DNA of 64,000 nt from Rhizophagus irregularis (Eukaryota; Glomeromycota; Glomeromycetes; Glomerales; Glomeraceae): assembly GCF_026210795.1 (NCBI RefSeq), contig NC_089444.1, positions 3,710,501 to 3,774,500 of the forward strand, written 5' to 3'. Below, in pieces: positions 11,039 through 21,963 of this stretch. The translations under genes were made by a program, and so were the position numbers. The stretch's first letter is position 1. Each line of letters starts with the position of its first letter. The notes under the pieces were generated by a model. That model was not told the origin of the DNA, searched no databases, and worked only from the letters and a program-made list of their open reading frames with translations.

Positions 11039-14000
11039 ATGTCTTTTCAAGACAGTGAAGATAATAAATATTATTCAAAATACCTAAAGAAAAAATTTAC
11101 AAACAAGAGCGGTAATGAACAAATTGATAATTTCATTCAAGAAATGCAATTAAAAATTAAAGACCGTCATGATATAGTACTTGAATGGATACCATATGAA
11201 CAATTTGATAAAATAATAGAAACAAACAAAAATGGTTTTGTAACAGTGTATTCAGCAATATGGAAGGATGGTCCATTATATAAGAATTGGTGGAATAATA
11301 AATATACAAGAGATACAAATAAAGAAATTATTTTAAATTGTTTATATTATTCTCAATATCTTATTGAATTTCTAATTAATAAGGTATAATAAGTTTATTA
11401 TAATATTTTAGTCTTATATGCCATATACTCCATTAATTTTTTATTTATATTTTAGATTAAGAAGTATGTCACAGATCGTACAAATAGGCATAAGGATTAT
11501 TCTAAATTATATGGAATATCACGAAATCCAGATACAAATGATTACATCTTAGTTCAAAGTAATTCCATAAACCTCATAAACTGGATAAGTGGTAATGAAA
11601 AGATTGATAATTTTATCCAAGAAATTCAAGAACATCAAAATATAGTATTTGAATGGATACCATACGGTCAGTTTAATGAAATTAATAAAACTGGAAAAAA
11701 TGGATTTATGACAGTATATTCAGCAATATGGAAGAATGGTCCATTAAATTATCAACATGGAAGATATAAAAGAGATCCAAATAAAGAAATTGCTTTAAAA
11801 TATTTACATAACTCACAAGATCCAGTTGAATCCATAATAAATGAGGTATAGCTCTACTATAAATATTTTAAAAGTTTCTTTAATATAATTAATTAATCTT
11901 TTTTTTTATGTCTTAGGTTAAAAAACATTTGATCAAAAAATCTCATCATAAGAATTTTAAAATATATGGAATATCACAAAATCCAAATACAAATGATTTT
12001 ATTTTAGTTCAAAATAATTCCATAAACCTCATAAACTGGATAAGTGGTAATGAAAAGATTAATGAATTTATACAAGAAATGCAATTGAAAACCAATAATC
12101 TTGATATAGTATTTGAATGGATACCATACAATCAGTTTAATGAAATTAATGAAACTGGAAAAAATGGATTTATGACAGTATATTCAGCAATATGGAAGGA
12201 TGGTCCATTAAATTATCAATATGGAAGATATAAAAGAGATCCAAATAAAGAAATTTCTTTAAAATGTTTGCATAACTCACAAGATCCAGTTGAATCCCTA
12301 ATAAATGAGGTATATAACTACTAGTATATATATGTTAAAAGTTTCTTTAATATAATTTATTAATCACTTTTTTTTGTGTCTTAGGTTAAAAAACATTTGG
12401 TAAAAAAATCCCATTATAAAAATTTTGAAACATATGGAATATCCCAGAATTCAGATACAAATGAGTTTATTATAGTTCAAAATAATTTAATAAACCTCAT
12501 AAACTGGGTGAGCAGTAATGATAAAATTGATGATTTCATTCAAGAAATGTATATGAAAATTGTGGACTATAATGACATAGTATTTGAGTGGATTCCATAC
12601 AATCAGTTTTATCAAATTAAAGAAATTGGTAATAACGGTTTCATGATAGCAATATGGAAAGACGGTCCATTATATTATAGTGAGCATTATAAAGAATATA
12701 CAAGAGATTCAAATAAAGAGGTTACTTTAGTATATTTATATAACTCACAGGATCCAATCAAATACTTAATAAATGAGGTATATACTTTGTATATTTTTAT
12801 AATATTTTTTTTTTACTTATGACTTATCATATTAATTAATTTTTTGTTATAATTAGTCCAAAAAATATTCAAACAAAAAATTATGGCAAAGGAATTGGTA
12901 AAATATATGGAATATCTCAAAATCCAGATAAAAGTAATTATATTTTAGTTCTTTCTCAGATAAGTGAAAATGAAAAAGTTAATGATTTCATTCAAGAAAT
13001 GCAATTAAATGTTGATGATTTATCATTTGAGTGGATACCATATAACCAGTTTAATGAAATTAAAGAAATAGGCAAAGGTGGCTTTGCTACAATATATTCA
13101 GCAATATGGAAGGATGGTCCATTGAAAAGTCAGGATGTAAAATACAACAGAGACTCAAATAAGAAAGTTGCTTTAAAATGTTTGAATAATTCACAAAATA
13201 TTAATAGATTACTAAATGAGGTATGAAATTATTTCACAGAATTTTTTAACTACTTATTAATACTAATATACTAATACTTACTAATACTTTATAATAAATA
13301 TTAATAGGTTAGGGCATATTCAACTAAAGCAGATGAATATGAGAGAATTATAAAAGTTTATGGAATATCACAAGATCCAGATACAAAAAATTATATTATT
13401 GTTCTTCACTATGCAGCAGGTGGAGATTTTAACAATTGGATAAATAAAAATGAAAATTATAAATACTTTAACTGGAAAAGTAAAGTACGAACATTATATA
13501 ATATTGCAAGTGGTCTTAAAGTAATTCATAAAAAACAAATGGTTCATCATGATTTTCATACAGGAAATGTATTATTTAATACTACTACTATGAAAGAATA
13601 TGCTAACAAAATATATATTTCAGATATGGGATTATGTGGAGGGGTTGATGATATCAATCAAAATAATATTTATGGAGTTATGCCTTATATAGCTCCTGAA
13701 GTATTAAGGGGGAAACCTTATACTCAAGCAGCAGATATCTATAGTTTTGGTATGATTATGTATTTCGCTGCAACTGGCAGACAACCTTTTGATGATTGTG
13801 CACACGATCATTATTTAGCATTGGATATTTGTAATGGAATTAGGCCTATAATAAATGAGCCAGAAGCACCAAAAAGTTATATTGATTTAATGAAAAAGTG
13901 TTTGGATTCAAATCCTGAAAATAGGCCTGATATAGATAAATTAAGTAAATTGCTTTGGTCAGTAACCAATATAAAATCTGAAATTGAAAAAGCAGAAAAT

Positions 14001-14153
14001 TATAGAAATTTACAGCTTTCTTCTTTAAAGGGAGATAGACAAATAATTACTCATCCTCAAGCTATTTATACATCTCGATTGCTTAATCAGTTTACAAAAG
14101 ATCTTCCAAAGTATGATAATTCTGAATGTTTAGACTGTGCAATTTTGGATTAG
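11039..14153 (+). CDS. Kinase array gene A: five N-lobe modules plus one catalytic lobe, about 913 aa
   Basis: Exons: 11039-11383, 11456-11845, 11917-12309, 12385-12788, 12857-13220, 13308-14153. Exons 1-5 each carry FEWIPYNQF-like beta1, a glycine-loop region, VYSAIWKDGPL and a beta3 block, and end at the alphaC glutamate. Exons 2-6 open with the beta4-beta5 YGISQNPDTNDYILVQ block. Only exon 5 keeps the GKGGFAT loop. The beta3 lysine is N in exon 1 and V in exon 4, and exon 4 also lacks the TVYS residues. Exon 6 supplies the catalytic lobe: HHD at about residues 712-714 (HRD with Arg lost), HTGN, DMG in place of DFG near 738, and APE near 763. The exon 4/5 junction works only with the donor at 12789, which is phase 2. 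All other junctions are phase 0. The start is the first ATG, matching genes B and C. A soluble, possibly active non-RD kinase is likely; substrates are unknown. Confidence 0.8.
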
Positions 14154-15459
14154 AAATTTTGTTTTTACTATTGAAAGGATATATTGTATACAATATTATG
14201 TTGCTTTAAAAAAAAAACAAATTGCAATTAAATGCATAGACTCCGATGAAATGGTTACTAAAAATAATATATAAAATTTCAATTGTTGCAACTAGTATTC
14301 TATAAACAATAAAGTCTAGAAATAAAAAATTACCAATTTTGTATAAGTTCATCAAAAATATTAATATCAAATAATGTGGAAAAAAAGCTCGTTATCAGAT
14401 GTATTTACAAATTACAAATTAGTAACAACTGATGGTATAGTTGGGCTTATAAAAAAACAAAAAATATTATTAACAATTATACATGCTGCCCAAATTATTT
14501 TGGGATGAATTTAATGTAGGGAAAAATTGAAATTTAAACACTGATAATTGTAAATGTCAATTTGCTTGACTGTCATAAATCTGACTTCACATTTTTTTTC
14601 GTGTAATGTTTATCTTAGAAAAAAATTTTTGCGCTTTTTAAAAATGTTAAAGAATAAAATATATATTTTGCATATTTTTAAATATTATCTATAAAAGAAT
14701 TAATATTTTTGCACAATTTTATTAAATAAAAGTTTATTTGCATTTTATTAAATACCATATTTACATGAAATTTATGAAATTTTTATTAAAAAACGCATCT
14801 TAGTTTATTACAAAAAAATTATAACTACGCAAATATTTAAGTTAGCTCCATAAAAATCAATATGCATAAATTTTAATATCTACAGAACAACATTACTTAA
14901 GCTTATTTCACTTATTTCTCTTGACCAAAGTGTTCAAAATTTGAAGTAGAAGACAAAACGAGTCTTAGTATTATAAAAAAATCTAAACAACTTTATTTAA
15001 GCATTTTTCACCTGCTGTTTAATATGACTAAATGCTAAAATTATGTTGTGATATCTATAAAACGCGCCCTACAAAAGAAAGAATCCAAATCTGCAAAAAA
15101 AGAAAAGATTCCAATATGATCTACAAAAAAGAAAAAGAGTAAACCAACCTACAAAAGGAAAAGAACCCTGAAGATCCACTCTAATTAAAATTGTTTAGCA
15201 CCATTTACTTAGTTTTTCAATAAGTATATGCTACAGAATTAAATATTGCAATATAAATTATAATATTTTATTAATGGAAACAATAATTTTAGAAATTTAA
15301 ATAATTTAATTAAAGGGTATCGCCCGAGCGATTATCACCTTTACCAGCATTAGGACGGCATTTTGGGCGGAATTACATTCATGATCGGTCTTCGATCACA
15401 TGACAGATTTAATATTTTTGATTGGCCAGATTGGCCACATGAACACGTCATGTTTATTT
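14154..15459. other. AT-rich intergenic region downstream of gene A
   Basis: Nothing coding is supported. A slightly GC-richer patch at 15316-15400 (TATCGCCCGAGCGATTATC, GGACGGCATTTTGGGCGG) has no recognisable ends or frame. Confidence 0.4.
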
Positions 15460-16200
15460 GTTTCAGTCTCAAAGTATTTTTCTTTTTATCTTTTATTTTT
15501 TATTTCTAACTTACATTCTTACACTTTGTTTTTTACTATCTCTATTTCATTATTTTTAGGTTCTTTAGTCCTTCCAGTTCTGCAATTAAGGTTCACTTTA
15601 CGTTTTGTTCTTACCAATTTCTTTATTTTTTTTTATTTTGTTTGTGTTTCATATTTCATTTTCACTAATTTTATTTCATTTTTTTTAGACCTTTCAGTTC
15701 TTTTGGTTCTATAATTAATAAAGGTATGTTTTTTATTTTTATTTATTTTTTTTATTTCATTTCTATCTTATATTTCATTTCTTACTGACTTCATTTTTTT
15801 TTTACTTCATGGTTTTATTTTTTACTTGGTTTTCTACAACCTCCTATCATGATCATTTTTTTTTATTTTTTATCTCCATCATTTTTCACCTTCTATTATT
15901 TCTCATTATTCTATACTTTTCGTCTCCCATTATTTTCTATTACATCTTTTCATTTTCCACTATCTCTTTTTCTCTCTTGTTTACTTCCCATCATTTCTTT
16001 TTGTCTCTCATCGCTCCTTTTCGTCTCCCATCACTCCTCTTCATCTCCCATCATGTCCTATTTCCCCTTTTTGTTTCCTAACATTACTCCCTTTCATTTT
16101 CTATTACTTTCCATTACTCCATTGTTATTTCATTTTTTATTAGCATCTTTCTCCTTGATTATTGTAATTTACTTATCTTTTTATTTATTATTATTGTTTC
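15460..16200. repeat. Pyrimidine-rich low-complexity tract with about 120-bp periodicity at its start
   Basis: Roughly 740 bases are dominated by T and C (TTTTTATTTT, TTTCATTTC, CTCCCATCA). Near 15569 and 15689 the blocks TCCAGTTCTGCAATTA and TTTCAGTTCTTTTGGTTC suggest two diverged tandem units. Long open frames here encode Phe/Ser/Leu-only peptides and are by-products of composition. Confidence 0.55.
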
Positions 16201-16219
16201 TTTTCATCAGGAATTTTTT

Positions 16220-16440
16220 TCCGTTTAAAATCCACATGGAAATCCACATCAAATACTGTGGAAATATGTGGAAATCTAAATAGTTCCAGTATTTTCCGAA
16301 TACCTCGTGACGAAACACGTGGTATTTTCGGCATAAGTCCACGAAATTCGGTGTGGATCCATGTAGGATATTGGGAATGTGTGGAATTCCACGTATTTCT
16401 GAGCAAACCCACGTGGAATTACATGGACCGACCCACCTAA
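16220..16440. repeat. Cluster of CCAC(A/G)TGG-type palindromic words
   Basis: TCCACATGGAAATCCACAT, TGTGGAAATATGTGGAAAT, AACACGTGG, CCACGTATTT and CCCACGTGGAATTACATGG fall within about 200 bases. This is far denser than elsewhere in the window and of clearly different composition. It may be a small foldback element or repeat; I found no clean ends. Confidence 0.4.
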
Positions 16441-17107
16441 AAACTTCCTGATGTTATTTGTATCACTTCATTAAAAAATACAGTGATTTTTTTCTTTAAA
16501 ATCGTAAATGTGTGACTTAAATTTTAATATTTGCAAATAAAATTTCATTAGATAAGATTATTTTGAATAAATATGGTTGCAAAAAAATTTTTTTAAAATA
16601 TCTTTTGTGATAAAATTTTAAGTTTAGCCGATCAAAAATTAGTAGTTACTGTCAGAAATTTACTCAATATATTGTACATCATGTGACATATTTGAAAAAA
16701 AAACCCAGGCGACGACTGGCGACGTTCAGCAATTCCCTTAAATTTTTACTATTTTACTATTTTAACTTATAATAAACCGAAATCCGCCATTTCTCAATAC
16801 TTAATTTACTCATTATAAATAGAAAACATCATTTGTTTATTCATTTTATTTAAGAAAAAGTTAGATTTAAAAATTTATTTATTTTAACGAAGCTTATTAA
16901 TAAAAGAGAGGTCAGCAATTTGCATATTTATAAATTTAAGACTTTTTTTTTACAATAACTTTCACTTAAAAGTTCTTTTAAAAGCATTCCAAGCTCCCCC
17001 ATGAAAATGATCTCTTGTTAAATTGATAATAATTTATATTTCCTATAATTATTATTATTTTTAATTGCTTTTTATAAGTCAGAAACAAATAAATAGTCGC
17101 CAAATTT
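16441..17107. other. Intergenic, nothing recognised
   Basis: AT-rich sequence without supported genes between the palindromic-word cluster and the start of duplication copy 2. Confidence 0.4.
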
Positions 17108-17814
17108 TTTGATATAAACTTTCTTTAAGTTATGTCTTAAATATTCTGAAATAGTTATTATCAGTATAATTGTAGATTTGTTGCTAATATATTGTAAATC
17201 CAATATAATATTTCAGTAAATTACTAGGTGTAAACTGTTGTGCTGCAACAAGGTTAATGAGTTCAAATCAATATAACAGTAGATATATATTTAGGTAAAA
17301 ATTTTTTTATTTTCTGCATTTATTATGATAATAGTTGGATTTTAAGTAAAAAAAATATACTTATTATAACTAAAAAAAACCATATAAACATATTTGTTCA
17401 AATAAAAAAATATATTTATCTTGATTATATCACCAATCCAAGTCTAAGAGGTGAAAGAACGAAGAAAAAAAAAATTATAAAATCAGAAAAATAACGTAAC
17501 CTAAAAGAAAAATAAATAATAAATTACCTATACATATATAAGTTAATAAAATAAATATATATATAAAAATAAATAAAAGAATTATATGAAAAAAAATATT
17601 AGTACAGATTATAAAGGGAAAAAAAATTAGAAAAAAATTAGAACTAAAATTCACTTTTTTTTTAAAAAAAAAATGAAAAGAAAATATTATTAAAATCTTG
17701 GTTTTAAAAAAACCGTAAATAATAATATTATTAAAAAAAAAATTCAGTCTAAAAAAGTGACCGGAAAATTATTAAAAGAAAACTCGATCCAAAAAAAGAC
17801 TGCGGTGATATGAT

Positions 17815-20489
17815 GACTACCCCAGCGTACCCTACAAAAATGTCACTAAGAAATTAACTAAGTGACAAATAATGTGTGACAAATAGGATTTCACCTCGAA
17901 AAAATTATCCCCAAATACTTATGAAAATTTTATTTTATTTTATTTTATTTTAAAAATTTAGACAAAGACGGGAGCCGAGAACGTGAGCTAGACGATTAAA
18001 AAAACCGAAAATAAACCCAGACTGAACGAAAGAACCCAACCTCCACTAGAGAAGTCGTCCTGCCTATTAATTACAAACAAACACTAGGCATGACCAGCAT
18101 TGTCAAAAAACAACCTTAATAAAAAAAAAAGATCCGTATTTTGCTTTCAGCACTTAAGCCGCCACTTGTCAATACTGTCATAAGTGAAATGATTCACACT
18201 ATTTAAATTGTTTTGAAAAGTACGCAAATAAACACTAACATAAGGGGTAATTTGATGATAATGTGTAAATACGTAAAAATATAAAACGAACTGTCTTAAA
18301 AAAAGACTCATTACAAAGTAAAAATCTATATATAAGTGATAAAATGACAAATAAAATCATTTAGCATTTGACCAGCGACCGGGGAGTCAGATGAAGAACC
18401 GATCGTGTGTCGAATTCTTTTAATGTGTGGAGGGTGTGAAGCGGGTGTAGAAGAATAAGAAATGATGTTGCGCTTCAAGGGACGATATTCAACGCGTTCC
18501 GTTTCGTCTGAGGTATAATTATCTGGAATATCAATAAAGTATTTTTGCCGATGCCTCGGTATCGGCCGCTGTTGATAAGGTACTGACATAAATTCTTGAT
18601 ATTCTCGCCGAAGCCTTCGCCAATTTTTTGATTTGTTTGTAGGTATCGGTCTGGAAGCCCACGTCATATGATCATGGAAGGTATTGTTGTAATTTGTAAT
18701 CCTTTTGGTTGTGATTAAGCGTCGTTCGGAGTGTTTTGAAGTGGTGCCGTGATAATTGGCAACTGCTGCGTTCACGGCGTTTGGATCAGGACCGCGAACA
18801 CATATTTTCGGAGGTAAATTTGGATGGTCAGGGTCGTACTGTAAATAATAACTCCAACCGAGACGGGTTGGATCAAAGGAATTATAACCTAGGGCACTTT
18901 GAAAAAGGGAATCATTTTCGGGAAGTGGTGGTAAGGAAGGACCAAGGGCAGCGATTTCCGCGGCAGATAAAAATTCAGGAATAGTATTAACCACTACAGG
19001 AGAAGAAGGTCCCGGTAAAGATTTCGTAGGTTGAACTGGTAGAATTCTACTAGAGATCGAAGCCGACACATTATCTTTCGAGTCGACAACACCAATGTGA
19101 GAGAAGGAGGGAATTTCATAGCTATAATCTTTATGGTCGGGAAAAGACTTGTACCGGAAATTTTTATATTTAAGGTGATGAATAGGTTTATGGATATGTT
19201 GAGATCCGAGGAAAAGGAAGCGATAACGTCTTCCGGCGCCGAGCTTGTCGTTAATATTATCCAAAAGATCTGATTTACCAGAACGGAAAACCCTATTACA
19301 TTTTGGCTTGAAACGGGTCTCTTGTTTACGTCTGGTTCTAGGATTGTCACTAGGGGTGAGTTTAAAATCGTAAAAATGTTTCCTGTACATAACACATTTG
19401 GGATGTTTCCGTATGAAATTAGTGCCATTGGCCGTGAAACAAGCAGTATATGTGAGACCAAGGCGGTTAGAAAAAACTTTTTGATGATAGCCACACTGCC
19501 AAAGATCAAATAGATGGTTAGCGTGTGAAGATTTTGAGTTAATAAAAGTTGATTCTTCAGACGGTCGAGATTTAAGATTATTATTGATATAATTATGGAA
19601 GAATTCTCGTTGATGAGCACCACAAGCACGTCGATTGTCTGACATAACAAATGGGCTAGGCCACGACACCGGGAAGTGATTCTAGAAAGTCCAGGCGCGT
19701 AAAAATGGCCACAGGGGATGTAAATACCAAAATAAAATCGATATCGTTTGTAAGAGAAGTTGAAAAAAGTTTTGGTTGATGTGTTTTTCAAGGACTCGTT
19801 AGAAGCACGTGACTTAAGTCCAATAATTTCTGACGTATGAGGTTAAAGTATTTGTGCTGAATTCGCCGAGGTAGGACTTTTTGTAAAGTAAAAAAATGCG
19901 TAAGCATTTTGCTAAGTTGATATTTGTAATTTGGTAGTACACTCGTGGAGTTGTATCGAATGGGTTTAGAACTCATATGATAATCATTGGTGTGGATCAG
20001 TAAATGAAGATTATTGGTGTTTGAAAAAAGATCAGCAAGCTCAAAAAGAAAACTTTTTGAACGCCTAGATTCGTAAATCTTGTTATAACCGGTACGACGA
20101 TCGGTCATCACATGAAATTTATTCATAGAGACAAGGAAAGTATTTTTCGGTGAAGTAGGTGTATTTTGTAAAATATTTGAAGAAAAAGACGACGAAGCTG
20201 TAATATTACTTACAAGCGGGTATGCTAACCGTATCCATATCTCTCAAAGGTCAAGGGTAAAAAGAGGAGGCCTTTCCGTAGAGGCCACCAAGTGGTCCTC
20301 ACTCCTCGAAGTTTTTGTTTTTTTGGTGAGAAAATTAACGTTTACTGCGGATTATTAGTAAAAAAAACGGAAAGGGGAGAGAGTTCATTAGCTCCTCATA
20401 CTTATGAAAAATGGAAACAAGGAAGGGTGTGACGCATGTGATAAAAAAAGTCACGTCATTTTTCGTGACATTTCGCTGGGTAAATCTGA
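17815..20489 (-). mobile_element. 2.7-kb TIR element of unknown superfamily, 7-bp target duplication
   Basis: ATATGAT flanks both sides (17808-17814 and 20490-20496). Copy 1 of the duplication has the uninterrupted equivalent (CTGCGGTAAGATGCTCTGC near 5801). Near the ends lie TACCCCAGCG followed by AAAATGTCAC on the left and, inverted, TACCCAGCGAAATGTCAC on the right, so the terminal inverted repeats share two words with different spacing. The interior is much less AT-rich than the host sequence and holds a minus-strand coding region. I cannot assign a superfamily from these ends. Confidence 0.7.
18326..20126 (-). CDS. Unknown protein encoded by the TIR element, split over three frames
   Basis: The 5' block (20126-19788) starts MNKFHVMTDRRTGYNKIY. 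It is followed by a frame from 19791 with CGHFYAPGLSRITSRC, and then a long 447-codon frame (19669-18326) rich in basic, Pro and Tyr residues (PPLPENDSLF, RPIPRHRQKYF). The three frames overlap end to end, so either one or two short introns or frameshifts separate them. A consensus-like donor (GTAAGT, minus strand 20213-20208) upstream hints at a further 5' exon. I recognise no transposase catalytic motif and no known domain. Its composition and position inside an element with a target duplication make it an element-borne gene, not a host gene. Confidence 0.45.
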
Positions 20490-21963
20490 ATATGATCTGC
20501 TGCGGCCGATCACATGGATGGGAACGACTGAAATGAAATACGAAGCTTTTTTCCGGAACGTACATAGCCAATCTAATTGTTATTTGATTTTTTTTTTAAC
20601 TATTTACTGTATATACCATACGTAATACTGTATATATATTTATTTTCATATCTCATTTTCTTGTATGAATGCAACTGCTTAGTTACCGTTACAAAACACA
20701 CAGGTACACAGACTTTATTTGTTTGTTTGAAACACAAAATATATTTTTTTATTTGTTGTCACTCAAATTTAATTTTTAACAATTTCCTACATTTTAAAAT
20801 TACTGTCTTATCTAACTTCTCTATATCAAATATTTATATCAAATATTTTATAGTCGATATGGAACAAAAGTATTTTAGTGATGATATACCGTATTTAAAC
20901 AAATAAAATTGGAAATTAACGAGTTGCTATCCTAGAAAATATTTTAGGTAATTTTTACGGTACAAGCGCCAATCAGGAACCCACGTTACCTGGCTACTCC
21001 GCAGCTCCGTCAGCGGGTGGTTCTATTTCTCTGTCAGCAGGTTGTCTATGAAAAATTCCGGGTACAACCCTTGATGCACCCAGAGTAGTACTCGTGATTT
21101 TTACACCACAGTGCATATATGTGACAAAATAATGAGGTACAGCTTGTAACACATTGCAGATCATGACAAAAAAACGGAGGAAAAAAAAGCAAAGAATTCC
21201 GCTTCTTATATATTTTGTTTGAAATAAGAAAAATATTATTGCTTTTACTTTATTCTAAAACCTAGTAGCACCAATCACACACAATTTGCGATTAAATGTA
21301 ATTATTAGTTCTATGCTTTTTGTTATAAATCCCGTCTCTTTATTTAAATTTTTTATAAAACATAAAAGAATTTACTGTACACTGGTACTCTATTTTCATC
21401 AAACTTCATTGAATAACGTTTGTACTGGCTAATAAATAGTACGACTATGTTTATTGACTAACCAGTTAGATAAATACACAAATATATTAGTGTTCCAATG
21501 TTTATTATTTTCCACATAGTCTATGATCAATTTCACAAAATGAAAAAAAAAATATTCCAGGACAGTTTTGCATGTGACAATTATAAAATAAAAACGTATA
21601 TTTTACTAGGAACTTTTTTCAAAATCTTTATATATTGTAGCAGTATTATATTTGTTATCTAATTGGTTAATTTTATATTTCTACTAATCCTTACATTCTT
21701 CAGAAACTTAAAAATTTTTTCAGTGTTCGCCATTCCTTGTTATCTAAAATAATAACTCATAATTATCAACTCGTTCTACCTAGCACAATTGATGAAACAA
21801 TAAGTAGGACCCTGCGCAATGTGCAACACGGAGGCTTGCAAAATAACGCGAAGATCTTTTCTTTTTGGGGTAATGACGATCCCTTGTTACCTATTTAACA
21901 ACGCACTACATATACGAATAAAATTTTATTCGAAAAAAAATATTAGACTGTTTAATATTGAAC

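Larger units (their letters stand above)
17108..21963 (+). repeat. Segmental duplication copy 2: 5' flank of kinase array gene B
   Basis: This is colinear with 4478-11038 (matching pairs are given in that entry). It carries its own 2.7-kb insertion at 17815-20489 and keeps about 90 bases near 20950-21045 that copy 1 lacks or has shortened. The insertion-free arrangement gives the ancestral order: repeat block, then TGCTGCGGCCGA block, then the AAACAAATAAA block, then the upstream region and the gene. Confidence 0.75.

Noticed and set aside
15400-16283. Overlapping 90-144-codon frames rich in Phe, Ser and Leu
   Set aside because: By-products of a pyrimidine-rich tract.
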